A stretch of DNA of 64,000 nucleotides, taken from assembly GCA_009684515.1 (NCBI GenBank), contig WKKS01000001.1, positions 434,001-498,000 on the forward strand. The letters run 5' to 3'. This document shows, in pieces, positions 34,589-43,963 of this stretch. Source of the DNA: Geobacter sp. GTDB taxonomy: Bacteria > Desulfobacterota > Desulfuromonadia > Geobacterales > Pseudopelobacteraceae. Numbering within the stretch: the stretch's first letter is position 1; every line of letters begins with the position of its first letter. A program made the translations under genes and the position numbers. Under the pieces are notes generated by a model that was not told the origin of the DNA, ran no database searches, and saw only the letters and a program-made list of their open reading frames with translations.

Positions 34589-35140
34589 CTACTTCAGCCG
34601 GATGCCGACATCATCACCTGAAAGTACGTCATCATCGATGCCGGTCTGGATTATTCCATCAGGTCCGGCCGAAAGAATCCAGACCGGTCCGGCGCCATCG
34701 AAGTTTTTGGCTCCAATCATATACCTGTTGCCCCATGGGTCAGCATCGGCAGTAGCCAAGTAAGGCCCCTTCCAGAGTGCTGCAGAATAACCGTTATCAT
34801 TAAGTCTCAAGTGGTTTAGCATCTGGTTATTAGCTCCGTCCCATCCCTTTGACGCGAGATCCGCAATGACATTGCCTTCAGAGAAAAGTACCTGAATTGT
34901 GTTAGTTGCAGGATCAGCCCCGTTGGTCCGATTCGGAAAGCATGAATTATCCTTTCTGAACATCATGAGTGCCGTCTGGATAGTTTTCGAGTCGCCACGT
35001 GCTTTAGCTATCTTCGATTCATCAATCTGATTAAAGATCATTGGCACCAGTATGCCTGCCAAAATGGCAATAATGGCTGCAACAACTATCACCTCAATCA
35101 GTGTAAAGCCTCTGCGATCCATTCCAACAAGTTTCTTCAC
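34589..35140 (-). CDS. GspG-type pseudopilin (OxpG-like)
   Basis: A 183-residue type IV pilin-like protein. The leader ends at RRG, followed by FTLIEVIVVAAIIAILAGIL with Glu5. GPYLATADADPWGNRYMIG near 137 and ILSAGPDGIIQTGIDDDVLSGD (partly shown: SAGPDGIIQTGIDDD) are the calcium-binding GspG signatures. In Geobacter sulfurreducens I recall such a protein as OxpG, needed for secretion of a multicopper oxidase. It is a stand-alone gene with its own promoter and terminator, 20 kb from the secretion operon. The GTG at 35140 follows GGGGGTG; ATG 35122 is an alternative. Confidence 0.85.
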   Translation of the reverse strand: MKKLVGMDRRGFTLIEVIVVAAIIAILAGILVPMIFNQIDESKIAKARGDSKTIQTALMMFRKDNSCFPNRTNGADPATNTIQVLFSEGNVIADLASKGWDGANNQMLNHLRLNDNGYSAALWKGPYLATADADPWGNRYMIGAKNFDGAGPVWILSAGPDGIIQTGIDDDVLSGDDVGIRLK

Positions 35141-35200
35141 ACAACACCCCCTAAGTGAAATAACGTAGATATGATTCAAATGTAACTAACAGCCCCGCTT

Positions 35201-35229
35201 GGTATACAACTACTCATATGATCTGTCAA
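35201..35229 (-). promoter_or_regulatory. Sigma-70 promoter of the pseudopilin gene
   Basis: On the minus strand a perfect TTGACA and TATACC are separated by exactly 17 bases, 60 bases before the GTG start. The 35141-35473 gap holds this and the plus-strand promoter below, and nothing else I recognise. Confidence 0.75.
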
Positions 35230-35382
35230 CAGCTTAAAACACTCGCAGAAACAGGTAATTAATGAGTCAAATAACTGGGTTACCGTATCAGGTCCATTAA
35301 CTTCCACGATCAGTTCATCACAGGGCTGCAATTAACGAGCCGTTAAATACAGGCATTACTGCACACCATATCACTGAAGCAA

Positions 35383-35411
35383 TTGCATGCTTACTCCTGC
35401 TGGTGTATATA
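35383..35411 (+). promoter_or_regulatory. Likely sigma-70 promoter of the LuxE-like gene
   Basis: TTGCAT and TATATA are separated by 17 bases, about 60 bases before the ATG at 35474. Confidence 0.5.
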
Positions 35412-35473
35412 TTGCATAACTTGCCTGAAATATTTTGTTTATCCTTACAGTAGCCCGCGAACAGGAGTTAACA

Positions 35474-36943
35474 ATGTCCACAGCCACAGAAACAAGCCAT
35501 CGCCTGACCGACGAGGTTTTTGAAATTATCGAAGCTGGCGTTGATGCGGATCTTTCCGACGACAGATTCAATGACTATTGCATGAGACTGTTCAACTTGC
35601 AGTACGAATCCAACAAAATTTACCGTGAGTTCTGCGATATCAAAAAGGTCAAGCCCGGTGACGTGAATAACTGGCAGAATATCCCGATGGTTTACAACGA
35701 CGTATTCAAGACCCACATCGTGACTTCCTTCCCACTGGAGAAGGCCGTCCTGGCATGCCTGACAGGAGGCACCACCAGCCTTACCCAGCGTGGACGAATA
35801 TTTAGGGACGAAGATGGCAAGCGCCTGGTATTCGGCGCTAATAAAAAAATGACTGAATCTTACCTCTTTCCGGATTTTGAGAAGGGCAGACGCTGTCGCA
35901 TCCTGATTCTTGCACCCAGTCCAGAGCTTGCACCCTCCATGGGCATGGCCATCGGCATGGATCAAACACGGCGTCATTTCGGGACCGACGACAGCCTGTT
36001 CCTGCTCGGCAAAAGCGGTATCGACATAAAGAACCTGTTAAAAGCGCTCCGAGAATGCGAAGAGAGCGGCGTTCCGGTTGCTTTAATCGGAGCCACGGCG
36101 GCCTATGTCTACTTTTTCCAGGCCTGTCGGCGCAAAAATATGACTTTCAAACTCCCGGCCGGCAGCCGTGTTTGCGATGGCGGCGGCTACCGTGGGCGCT
36201 TCGGAGTTGTGACTCGCGATGACTATTATGCCATGGTCAACGAAATTCTGGATGTTCCGGAGAATCATTGCGTAAACGTCCTGGGAGAAGCCGAAACAGC
36301 GACCAACCTGTTTGACGACGCCTTAAGGCGTCATATCAAAGGATTGCCACCGCGTAAACGCGTGCGTCCCGTGCCGCCATGGTCGAGAGTACTCGCCATG
36401 AATATTGACGACCTGAGCCCCCTGCCGGATGGTGAAGTGGGCCTTCTTGCACATTGGGACCTGGCCAACGTGTCAGCAGTTCTTTCCGTCATTACTGATA
36501 ACCTGGGATATACAACCGACAATGGCACCGGATGCGAAATGGTTGGAAGGGCAAAACTTGAAAACGGCAAGGTGTCTCCTCTGCCGGACGAGGACCGCAC
36601 CATGGGGCCAATGGGCGACTCCCCCATCTTTCGCATGCTTGAGACCTACACCAATTTTTCCATAGATTTTAAAATGCGCCTGGCCAAGGATCCGAAGGCA
36701 GAACCAAGCATAAGGGAAGAGATTGAAGCCCGCCCGGGGTCACTGGCCTCCTGCCCACAGGTTGTAGATGAGATACTTGTTGCCCAGGCGGATGAGGAAG
36801 CCGCCAGACAGCGGGATGCCTCACTGGACGCGTTCAAGGATCAAACCGAGCGGCCGCTGGAGTGGTATGCAAATGAAGCGAAGAAACAGCATTTAAAGGA
36901 TCATCCGGCAGGATTAAAATCCGAGAAACCACCTGAAAAATAA
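35474..36943 (+). CDS. LuxE-like acyl-protein synthetase / acyl-adenylate ligase
   Basis: A 489-residue protein of the LuxE/PaaK-type adenylate-forming family. LACLTGGTTSLTQRGRIFRD near 97 is the phosphate-binding S/T-G-rich loop; VCDGGGYRGRFGVVTRDDYY near 235 and NVLGEAETATNLF near 267 match LuxE-type blocks. LuxE activates fatty acids and passes them to LuxC, but no LuxC-like reductase is near, so the acyl acceptor is unknown. The start at 35474 follows CAGGAG. After residue 430 is a charged helical tail. A small membrane protein follows in the same direction. Confidence 0.7.
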   Translation: MSTATETSHRLTDEVFEIIEAGVDADLSDDRFNDYCMRLFNLQYESNKIYREFCDIKKVKPGDVNNWQNIPMVYNDVFKTHIVTSFPLEKAVLACLTGGTTSLTQRGRIFRDEDGKRLVFGANKKMTESYLFPDFEKGRRCRILILAPSPELAPSMGMAIGMDQTRRHFGTDDSLFLLGKSGIDIKNLLKALRECEESGVPVALIGATAAYVYFFQACRRKNMTFKLPAGSRVCDGGGYRGRFGVVTRDDYYAMVNEILDVPENHCVNVLGEAETATNLFDDALRRHIKGLPPRKRVRPVPPWSRVLAMNIDDLSPLPDGEVGLLAHWDLANVSAVLSVITDNLGYTTDNGTGCEMVGRAKLENGKVSPLPDEDRTMGPMGDSPIFRMLETYTNFSIDFKMRLAKDPKAEPSIREEIEARPGSLASCPQVVDEILVAQADEEAARQRDASLDAFKDQTERPLEWYANEAKKQHLKDHPAGLKSEKPPEK

Positions 36944-36983
36944 AGTGGCACAAAAATGCAACAACCGAAGGAGTAAAAAACAG

Positions 36984-37205
36984 ATGCAGCAAAAGACGTT
37001 AAGCCGGTGGGGGGATGTTTTATTTTATATTGGCGGTGCAGTGTGGGTGCTGTATGCCGCACTGAAATACATTCTGGAATGGGATGTAAGCATCCGCCAG
37101 TTCCTTCCTTACCATTTGGCTGCAATCATCCCGGGTGTGCTGATGAGGCGCTGTTCCGGTTACTTCGCCCGAAAATTCGGCCTTGAAGCCGACACCGCTG
37201 TTTAA
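36984..37205 (+). CDS. Small two-span membrane protein
   Basis: A 73-residue hypothetical protein. Two hydrophobic segments are seen: VLFYIGGAVWVLYAALKYIL near residues 12-31 and LPYHLAAIIPGVLMRR near 41-56. AAGGAG lies about ten bases before the ATG at 36984; an upstream GTG at 36945 is less likely. It follows the LuxE-like gene by 40 bases and may act with it. It overlaps the convergent radical SAM gene by four bases. No family recognised. Confidence 0.6.
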   Translation: MQQKTLSRWGDVLFYIGGAVWVLYAALKYILEWDVSIRQFLPYHLAAIIPGVLMRRCSGYFARKFGLEADTAV

Positions 37206-38539
37206 CCGAGGAGTTGTTTTCTCCTCACCTCGCCCTTTTCTTCCTTCCATTTTTCATAGGCAATTTTCATCCCTTTGCGAACAGGCAGCTGGTTCATCAG
37301 TGAAAGTATGTGGGCATAAGGAAATCCGGACAACGGCACCTTGAACATGTGGCGCAGCACCCGTGGCAAGCTCAGGATCTCGAGTGAACTTTCATAGAAG
37401 GCCTCCTCCCGCGCTTCCGGAGTCATGGCCGGGTCCGGGTGTTCAAACAATGCATAAGCGCCGGAGTAGTGTTCCCAACCGAGTTCTTTGTACAGATAAG
37501 GCTCATACTGGCTGCGCAGCTCCGTTCCCGGATAAGGCACCACCAACGAAGGATGCATGCTCACTCCAAGGCGATCCGCCAATTCAATGGAACGCTTGAA
37601 ATCGTCCATGGTATCTTCGCGGCTGCCAAGCATATAAAACAGCGATACATCAATCCCATGATCCCGGAGAGTACGCACGGCGCGTTCACGATCCACACCA
37701 ACTTTACCGTTTGCTTTGTATGCCGACAAAGAGTCATCGGAAATAGCATCCCAACCGACCCATACTGTCAGCATTCCGCTTTCGCGGGCCGCATTCAGCA
37801 TCCTGGAACCTGCCGGGGTCAAAACCGGACGCAGACTTCCGAACCCCATCCACTTCTTACCGCTCCCCTTCAGGGCCGTGAACATATCAATAGCCCGCTG
37901 TTCGAAGCCTTGCCACCAGATGTTCTCGTCACCGTTTATGTACATTTTCTCCGGAATCGCGCAAACATCCCGCACAACGTGATCGATGGGGCGGAAGCGA
38001 ATATCGGCTCCCATGAACGGCTTGACTGAACAAAACGTGCAATTATAAGGGCATCCGCGGGAAGTGTTTACGATCCGGAACCTGTGGCCATCCTGCAGCA
38101 TCCCGTATAGCGGTGTTGGAAGATCGTCCAGCGCAATCTGCTCCCCACGGTAGAAAGGCTTCAACTGCCCGGCACTGAAGTCTTTCAGCACCTCCGGCCA
38201 GATTGACTCAGCTTCGCCGATGACCACCGCATCTCCGTACTGCTTGGCCTCCTCCGGCATTGCCGAGGCATGCATGCCGCCAAAAACCACTTTTATGCCG
38301 CGAGCCCGGAGTTTATCGGCAATCCGATACCCGGGGACCGACGTCGGCGTCAGCAGGCTGATGGCGGCAAGGTCGCACTCCAGCTTGTCAATGGCATCCG
38401 GCGTTGCACTGGTGCTGATCAATTGAATATCAATGTTCGGGTCAACACGACGGGTAAGCGCTGCCAGATATTCAAGAATCGGCGGAGCGACCGGAGTCGA
38501 ACCAAACGGCAGGGGGGGCTTAATAATGGCAAGTTTCAT
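37202..38539 (-). CDS. B12-binding radical SAM protein, last gene of the Res operon
   Basis: A 445-residue BchE-like radical SAM enzyme. The N-terminal part (about 1-140) is a cobalamin-binding-like domain (VVFGGMHASAMPEEAKQYG near 84). TSRGCPYNCTFC near 158 is the CxxxCxxC motif. VWVGWDAISDDSLSAYKANG near 255 and FYMLGSREDTMDDF near 300 are family features. Its start overlaps the lipoprotein stop (TGATG), putting it in one operon with ResB and ResC, which suggests a link to haem or cytochrome assembly, or to a co-secreted product. The substrate is not known. Confidence 0.8.
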   Translation of the reverse strand: MKLAIIKPPLPFGSTPVAPPILEYLAALTRRVDPNIDIQLISTSATPDAIDKLECDLAAISLLTPTSVPGYRIADKLRARGIKVVFGGMHASAMPEEAKQYGDAVVIGEAESIWPEVLKDFSAGQLKPFYRGEQIALDDLPTPLYGMLQDGHRFRIVNTSRGCPYNCTFCSVKPFMGADIRFRPIDHVVRDVCAIPEKMYINGDENIWWQGFEQRAIDMFTALKGSGKKWMGFGSLRPVLTPAGSRMLNAARESGMLTVWVGWDAISDDSLSAYKANGKVGVDRERAVRTLRDHGIDVSLFYMLGSREDTMDDFKRSIELADRLGVSMHPSLVVPYPGTELRSQYEPYLYKELGWEHYSGAYALFEHPDPAMTPEAREEAFYESSLEILSLPRVLRHMFKVPLSGFPYAHILSLMNQLPVRKGMKIAYEKWKEEKGEVRRKQLLG

Positions 38540-39072
38540 CAGAATGTGATTTCCTTATTTGCGTATATCCTCTCCAGAATCGACTTCGCATCAGCAGCAG
38601 GATACGAAACTACGCTGCCATCAGACTTGGCTTCAAGCCTCGAAATCATCGCCAGCCGAAATGAGCCATCCTGCACAACCACAAATTTCACCGCGACACC
38701 ACGCCTTGAAACGCCATCTTTAAGACTGGCGACATCCATTGTGCCCGCATCAAGCCAGCCGATACAATCGACATAATACTTGCCAGTTTCGGCCTGGGTC
38801 CCCTTCCACTCATGAGCAGTAAAATGCGAATAATTATCCAGAGCCGTTCCGATTGGCAATGCCGGGAAATCGGGCAAAACCTGCTTTTTGATTGCTTCCG
38901 TAACGGCAGCTTCTCCTGAACTGGCCGGCCCCGCAGATCCGGAATGAACCGTCTTTGCGGGCTCTTTCCGGTCTTGCGAAGAAGCCATTTCAGCCTGTTT
39001 TTCGGTACAGGCCGAGACCGACAAGACAGAGCTGATTATTACAACAAGTGCCGACAATTTAAACACATGCAA
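38539..39072 (-). CDS. Hypothetical lipoprotein
   Basis: A 177-residue exported protein with the lipobox LSVSAC (Cys22). After a Ser/Ala/Gly-rich linker to residue 60 comes a small alpha-beta domain: HFTAHEWKGTQAETGKYYVD and CIGWLDAGTMDVASLKDGVS (adjacent blocks), then VAVKFVVVQDGSFRLAMI. I do not recognise the family. It lies between ResC and a radical SAM protein in one operon, with the stop overlapping the next start. Confidence 0.6.
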   Translation of the reverse strand: MHVFKLSALVVIISSVLSVSACTEKQAEMASSQDRKEPAKTVHSGSAGPASSGEAAVTEAIKKQVLPDFPALPIGTALDNYSHFTAHEWKGTQAETGKYYVDCIGWLDAGTMDVASLKDGVSRRGVAVKFVVVQDGSFRLAMISRLEAKSDGSVVSYPAADAKSILERIYANKEITF

Positions 39073-39090
39073 CTCCTTAACGTTAGCGGC

Positions 39091-39918
39091 TCAATTGTGA
39101 TCGATCCTGAAGCCGCTGTGGAATGTTTCCACGGTGAACGGAATCCCCCAATAACTGACAATCATCGCAATCAGGGCAATCAGCGCATACCACGCCATTT
39201 TTTTACCGCGCCAGCCAAAGGTCACCCGCAGATGCAGATATATACCGTAGGTAAGCCAGGACACCAGCGACCAGACTTCCACGGGATCCCACCCCCAATA
39301 ATTTCCCTTGACCTGATTGGACCAGAAACAGCCTGATATCATCATCAGGCTATATAGAATGAATCCGCCGGACACAAAGCGGTATGCCATCACATCAATA
39401 ACATTCAAATCCGGCAACTTTTCGTATATGCCGCCGGAGTTTCTTTCCTTGAGAAGGTAAAGGAGCCCAAGTCCGGCAGCGATCAACACCGATGCAAAAC
39501 CGGCCGAAGCGCCGACAATATGCACCCAGATCCAGCCGCTCTGCAGAGCCGGGGCCAGGGTCGCGGCAACCTCTTTCATCAACGTGCCGGCCCACCCCAG
39601 CAGGACAAACGAAACCGGCATGACCAAAACTCCCAGAGGGCGGACCTTTTTGGTGCTGAACTGAAACACGAGGAACAACAGCATCGTCATGAATACACCC
39701 AGGGTCAGCGACTCCGAAATGGAGATGAATGGGCTGATGCCGGTTGCAGACCAACGCATGGCAATCACTGCCACATGTGGAAAAAATCCTGCCAAAGCGC
39801 TGAACAGGCCCACTGAAAACAGCTTGTCCTGTTTGGCAATCATGCCGAAAATGTAGCTGAAAGTACTTAAACCATATAGCGAAACTGCAGTCCAAAACAA
39901 CATAAGTTCAGGTTTCAT
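39091..39918 (-). CDS. resC: Cytochrome c assembly protein CcsA/ResC
   Basis: A 275-residue polytopic protein with about eight spans. GNYWGWDPVEVWSLVSWL near 205 is the WWD-type haem-handling domain, and conserved histidines lie on either side (HVAVIAMRW, HIVGASAGF, HLRVTFGW). With ResB it forms the system II haem export and ligation complex. The ATG at 39918 follows GGGAGG; a longer frame to 39972 lacks a ribosome site. It is 64 bases after resB in the same operon and supports the many c-type cytochromes encoded in the window. Confidence 0.9.
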   Translation of the reverse strand: MKPELMLFWTAVSLYGLSTFSYIFGMIAKQDKLFSVGLFSALAGFFPHVAVIAMRWSATGISPFISISESLTLGVFMTMLLFLVFQFSTKKVRPLGVLVMPVSFVLLGWAGTLMKEVAATLAPALQSGWIWVHIVGASAGFASVLIAAGLGLLYLLKERNSGGIYEKLPDLNVIDVMAYRFVSGGFILYSLMMISGCFWSNQVKGNYWGWDPVEVWSLVSWLTYGIYLHLRVTFGWRGKKMAWYALIALIAMIVSYWGIPFTVETFHSGFRIDHN

Positions 39919-39982
39919 GTGGCCTCCCGGTAAAGTAACAACATATGAACACCATGCCCGACAAACTGTCAATTAATTAGGA

Positions 39983-41128
39983 CTATTTTTTACCGCTTTT
40001 TAGCATACGCCCGGTAGTGGTGATAATCATACCGGCCAACGCGACCCACAAACTTGTCAAGACGATCGTTTTTCCCGGCTCATACCGAACCATCATCCCC
40101 ACCCAGTAACGGACCTCTTTGGCCGACAGGACATATTCACCGGCGGCAAACTTTCCGCCAATAGCCGCTTTTCCTGTCGCATACGGCGGACCATCTTTTG
40201 TCATGCCATTGTTATCAAGCGCATAAAGCTCAAAAGCGGCCACTCCGTCGCGTTCTTTAACCTTTGACAGCTGATACGCAAGCTGCATTGCAAACAAAGG
40301 TTTCACGGGCGGAGCAGGAAACAGGACAACACTCGCTTTAACCTTACTGCCCTCTTTATGTCCGGTGGCATACAAGTAACTATCGTCTTTCTGTTTGATG
40401 CTTTGAAGAGGAAGGTAGGCTCCGTACAACTCATGCCCATGCCTATCTGCGAGTGTAACCAATAGGGAGTAGCCCTCTTTGTCATTGAAGTAATCGAAAC
40501 CGTCGTGTGTCAATTTATGGGTGATATAAATTACGCCCTGTTTTTTATTATCTTCCTCTCCCACCGACACTTCGTAGGCAGCCCGCTTGTCTTCACCGCC
40601 AATCTTATACCCGGTATTCACCCTGATGAGTGATGTTTCTCCCTTCAATCTTGAAAACGAGAAAAAACGTCCCTTATCGATTATGTCATAGCTTTGCGGG
40701 TCACCACTGAGCAACACCTCCCCCTCAGTCAGACGTATTGTCCCTCTGAAGTAGAAAAGGCTATTGTAGACGATACCTAGTAGTATCGCCACAAAACTGA
40801 CATGAAATAGTATCATCCCGAATGAGATAACTGTCAGTTTCCGATACCAGATTCTGCCAAAAAAACAGCAGGCTATATTCACAACCAGAATCACCAAAAG
40901 GGCATTAAACCAGAGCGAGTTGAAAATCAGGTTCCAGGCCTGTTCTCCACGCACAATGGTGACACCGGTCAGACAGCAGACAAGAATAATGACCAGCAAC
41001 GCCATGGCCAACCTGGCTGATGCAAAGAAATCATAAATTTTCCGGGGTATTTTATGAATAGGGTGATAACGCGGCTCTATCGGATATTGCTCAGGCTCTG
41101 AGCCTGAAGGGGTATCAATATTGCTCAT
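39983..41128 (-). CDS. resB: Cytochrome c assembly protein ResB
   Basis: A 381-residue membrane protein. Spans are near residues 37-56, 70-89, 97-119 and at the C-terminus near 350-370, with a large periplasmic domain between. IYDFFASARLAMALLVIILV at residue 31 is the classic ResB start (F.S.RLA..LL). It pairs with ResC downstream to deliver haem to apocytochromes. The ATG at 41128 overlaps the upstream stop (TAATG), which fixes the start. Confidence 0.88.
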   Translation of the reverse strand: MSNIDTPSGSEPEQYPIEPRYHPIHKIPRKIYDFFASARLAMALLVIILVCCLTGVTIVRGEQAWNLIFNSLWFNALLVILVVNIACCFFGRIWYRKLTVISFGMILFHVSFVAILLGIVYNSLFYFRGTIRLTEGEVLLSGDPQSYDIIDKGRFFSFSRLKGETSLIRVNTGYKIGGEDKRAAYEVSVGEEDNKKQGVIYITHKLTHDGFDYFNDKEGYSLLVTLADRHGHELYGAYLPLQSIKQKDDSYLYATGHKEGSKVKASVVLFPAPPVKPLFAMQLAYQLSKVKERDGVAAFELYALDNNGMTKDGPPYATGKAAIGGKFAAGEYVLSAKEVRYWVGMMVRYEPGKTIVLTSLWVALAGMIITTTGRMLKSGKK

Positions 41129-42432
41129 TACAACTTTTCCACCTTCCACCACAACTCATTGCCAACCTTTACACCGTAACCAACTGATTTGCCATCCGGA
41201 GAAAAGCTAACATCCCAAACCGCCTCATAATGAGGATGTTCCCTGGTAATCTTACCCTGTAAATCGCTCACGATGACAAATCGCTTGCCGTTATTGCGAG
41301 CACGATACACAATCATCTTCCCATCAGGAGAGAAGCGTGGAGTAACAACCTTGTCAAACTCAGGTCCTTCCACACCGTTCAAAACAACTGAGCTTTTTGA
41401 CCCCTTATTCACGACATATGCCATCTGAGTCCCATCATTATTGAAGACAGGATATTCAATACCACCATATTCTTTTCCGATCATTACACCATCTAAAAAT
41501 GCCCGCACCTTGTTATTGGCCAAAGTCGTATAAAATACACGTCCATTTTGCGCTACAAGCAGGTCGAAAACTATTTCATGTGGCGGAATCATCGTTTCGA
41601 CGCTATTCTTAACCAAGAAATTCTTATTACCACGCCCAGCCAGAAAAGCTAGATGCTCCCCGTCTTCAGAAAAGTTGAACGACGTCACTTCGTCATACCA
41701 AGCTGATTCTTTTTCTTTCAGACCCGGTGCCTTAAAATCAACCGTAACTAAACATTTTTTGTTATTTTTTAACGCTATATACGAGAGTTTAGAACTCGTG
41801 AGGTCACCCTTTATTCCGGAAATAGAATCATAATCGTTTCCACTTATACAATCATTCATCTCAAGCGTACAGACTCGCAGATTGACTTTTTTATTTTCGC
41901 CATGCGTCTCAACATAGGCCAGTAGTTTGCCATCCGAACTCATTATTGGAGTTGAGACGCCAGCAGAAAAGAGTGAGCTTTCGGGTTTTCCAGTTACGAC
42001 AAGCCACTTGTCGCCACGTTTAGCCTCGTAGATAACTCGACCATCCGGGGCAAACATCAGCCAGTCTATGGCGTCGTATAATACGCCTTCCGATCCATTT
42101 ACCACAACAAACTCTTTACCGCCTTTACTAGCTACAAAAGCGTATTTATCAGAGTCTTTGTATCGAATTAAGTCTCTGACGCCATCAAACGGGAGAGTTG
42201 ATTTGCCATCGACAGACATGGAGCGTTTGCCGTCTTTTATCGTAATAAATGCGACCTGGCGGCCATTGACACCGAATGTAATGCCGTCAACCTCGAAACC
42301 GGCAGGAATTTCTGCCAGCTTTGCAGACTTTGTATTAAAGGCTGAGAACTTGGGCTGCTCCGGCGACTTCATACAACCGGACATGGCAAGTACAGTCAAT
42401 ACGACCATAGACAAAGTACTGGTTATTTTCAT
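41128..42432 (-). CDS. Beta-propeller lipoprotein (PD40/TolB-like repeats)
   Basis: A 434-residue lipoprotein with the lipobox LAMSGC (Cys20). It contains six or more repeats of the kind FSPDGKMIVYRARNNGKRF and FNNDGTQMAYVVNKGSK, typical of PD40/WD40-like propellers, about 45-60 residues apart. First gene of the resB-resC operon, so it may hold or dock haem-assembly or secreted partners. GAGG lies six bases before the ATG at 42432. No enzymatic motif is seen. Confidence 0.75.
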   Translation of the reverse strand: MKITSTLSMVVLTVLAMSGCMKSPEQPKFSAFNTKSAKLAEIPAGFEVDGITFGVNGRQVAFITIKDGKRSMSVDGKSTLPFDGVRDLIRYKDSDKYAFVASKGGKEFVVVNGSEGVLYDAIDWLMFAPDGRVIYEAKRGDKWLVVTGKPESSLFSAGVSTPIMSSDGKLLAYVETHGENKKVNLRVCTLEMNDCISGNDYDSISGIKGDLTSSKLSYIALKNNKKCLVTVDFKAPGLKEKESAWYDEVTSFNFSEDGEHLAFLAGRGNKNFLVKNSVETMIPPHEIVFDLLVAQNGRVFYTTLANNKVRAFLDGVMIGKEYGGIEYPVFNNDGTQMAYVVNKGSKSSVVLNGVEGPEFDKVVTPRFSPDGKMIVYRARNNGKRFVIVSDLQGKITREHPHYEAVWDVSFSPDGKSVGYGVKVGNELWWKVEKL

Positions 42433-42519
42433 GTAAAACCTCAAGGTGTGATTATAATATCAGAACTTCACTTAACCATACTCAAATGCGAGGTCAAAGT
42501 TTACCGTATCAAATAGTAT

Positions 42520-43866
42520 TCAGTAAACTGATCGAGAATCTTCCACAAACACGGAAAAATCTCCCATTTTTTTCCTTTTAAGAGTGAAAGCATCACCCCT
42601 GTCTCCATCCAAAACCACATCACCTCTGATCATAATCTGACCATCGGCAGATATCGATTCGTAGGGTGTACCGGTCAAAGTAACCTTCAAACCGGCCTCT
42701 GGGCGAAGTTCAACCGGAAAATTGGTCTCGTTGGGACCCGGTGTTTTATGTAATTGGTTCAACGACTCGGAAGCATTTTGGCTGGCCAGCTTAATGATCC
42801 CGGCATACTTGTATCCTGCAAGTTCCAGAGTGGTCTGACCGGTTATATCAACCGTTACAGCAACGGTTGACATGAATTTCTCTATAACCCCAGGGGCAGT
42901 AATAACGGGGGCGGGATCAAAATTAACACCGTGGCCGATATACACTTCCGACAAAGGAGATCCGTTTCCTACCGTTATTCCCAAAACATTTTCACCAATA
43001 TTGCAATTAGCGACACTGTCCTTAATTGTAATCTGACTCGAGTTACTACCTACATTTAGCAGCGAACATCGATCAGCTATTGAGACATAATCACTGCACA
43101 CACCGATGCGGATGTGCGTGCAATTATCGCCAATGGTTATGTTCCCGTTAACCTGTGCAATTTCGATTGTATCAGTATTGTCACCAATCGTAATGCGAGT
43201 GCTCCCTTGGCCGATATGAATATCGGAAGTCCATTTGCTATTGCCTGTTCCGATAACTATATCCGGAAGTAGTCCACCAGCGGATCTTTCGATTCGAATA
43301 TTTTTGAAAAACAGAGGATCCGGTGAATTATTGAATGGATATTTATCAACATAACCGTGGCTGTAATCGACAGGTTCTGTGTAGCGGCCGGTTTCAGGAC
43401 TCAGGCCACGGCGGTATTTGACACTCCGCCAATCCTCAAAGGAGGATATATTTTTTCGTGTGTCGCGACGAAAAGTTATCCTGCCCCTATCAAATGCAGT
43501 GTCACTTGAAGAATTCACCAATTCATATTCAATAAGATCCTGTGGATACGACTCAGAATATGCAGTAGCCTGCAAAGAGTTTGCAGACAGAGCCGTAACG
43601 ATCAATATCTCGGTTGGACCTGTATTTATATCCTGAGTTAGCAACATGGTGTGTCTGGTTCTAAAATCTGTTATGCGATATTTACAACCTGCAATCAGCT
43701 GACCTGAATCAGCAAGTGTTCGAAGCTCCATATAGGAAAGGCTCTCCACTGTACAATGAGCTGCTGAGATTGTTGCGGCGTGCGGCGTAACTTTATTCGG
43801 GCAACCGAGAAGGGAGCAGGCAACATTTGTGAGCCCCACCACCACAAGAAGTATCAATAAACGCAT
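42520..43866 (-). CDS. Lipoprotein with beta-solenoid repeats
   Basis: A 448-residue lipoprotein with TNVAC as lipobox (Cys17). Near residue 45 is SYMELRTLADSGQLIAGCKY with RITDF after it, an element known from phage and cell-surface proteins. From about 190 to 305 it becomes short repeats rich in ITIGDN and IHIGQG, a left- or right-handed beta-solenoid of about 10-12 residues per strand. The end is a small beta domain. A TATAAT lies 18 bases upstream of the start. The codon use and repeats differ from the neighbouring cytochrome genes. Role unknown. Confidence 0.65.
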   Translation of the reverse strand: MRLLILLVVVGLTNVACSLLGCPNKVTPHAATISAAHCTVESLSYMELRTLADSGQLIAGCKYRITDFRTRHTMLLTQDINTGPTEILIVTALSANSLQATAYSESYPQDLIEYELVNSSSDTAFDRGRITFRRDTRKNISSFEDWRSVKYRRGLSPETGRYTEPVDYSHGYVDKYPFNNSPDPLFFKNIRIERSAGGLLPDIVIGTGNSKWTSDIHIGQGSTRITIGDNTDTIEIAQVNGNITIGDNCTHIRIGVCSDYVSIADRCSLLNVGSNSSQITIKDSVANCNIGENVLGITVGNGSPLSEVYIGHGVNFDPAPVITAPGVIEKFMSTVAVTVDITGQTTLELAGYKYAGIIKLASQNASESLNQLHKTPGPNETNFPVELRPEAGLKVTLTGTPYESISADGQIMIRGDVVLDGDRGDAFTLKRKKMGDFSVFVEDSRSVY

Positions 43867-43910
43867 TTACTTGGCAATCCCCCATTATAGAATACTGGCT
43901 TCTGACCAGA

Positions 43911-43938
43911 AAAGCCCCGCCCTTGCGGGCGAGGCTTT
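43911..43938 (-). terminator. Terminator of the cytochrome operon
   Basis: A 12-base stem with one G-U pair (AAAGCCTCGCCC / GGGCGGGGCTTT on the minus strand), a four-base loop and TTTCT. It is 25 bases after the last cytochrome stop. Confidence 0.85.
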
Positions 43939-43963
43939 GTGGACAGTTGAAATGGTGTTGATT

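Noticed and set aside
36944..36960. TGGCAC upstream of the small membrane protein as sigma-54 site
   Set aside because: The second element is one base too close and reads ATGC, so the -24/-12 spacing fails.
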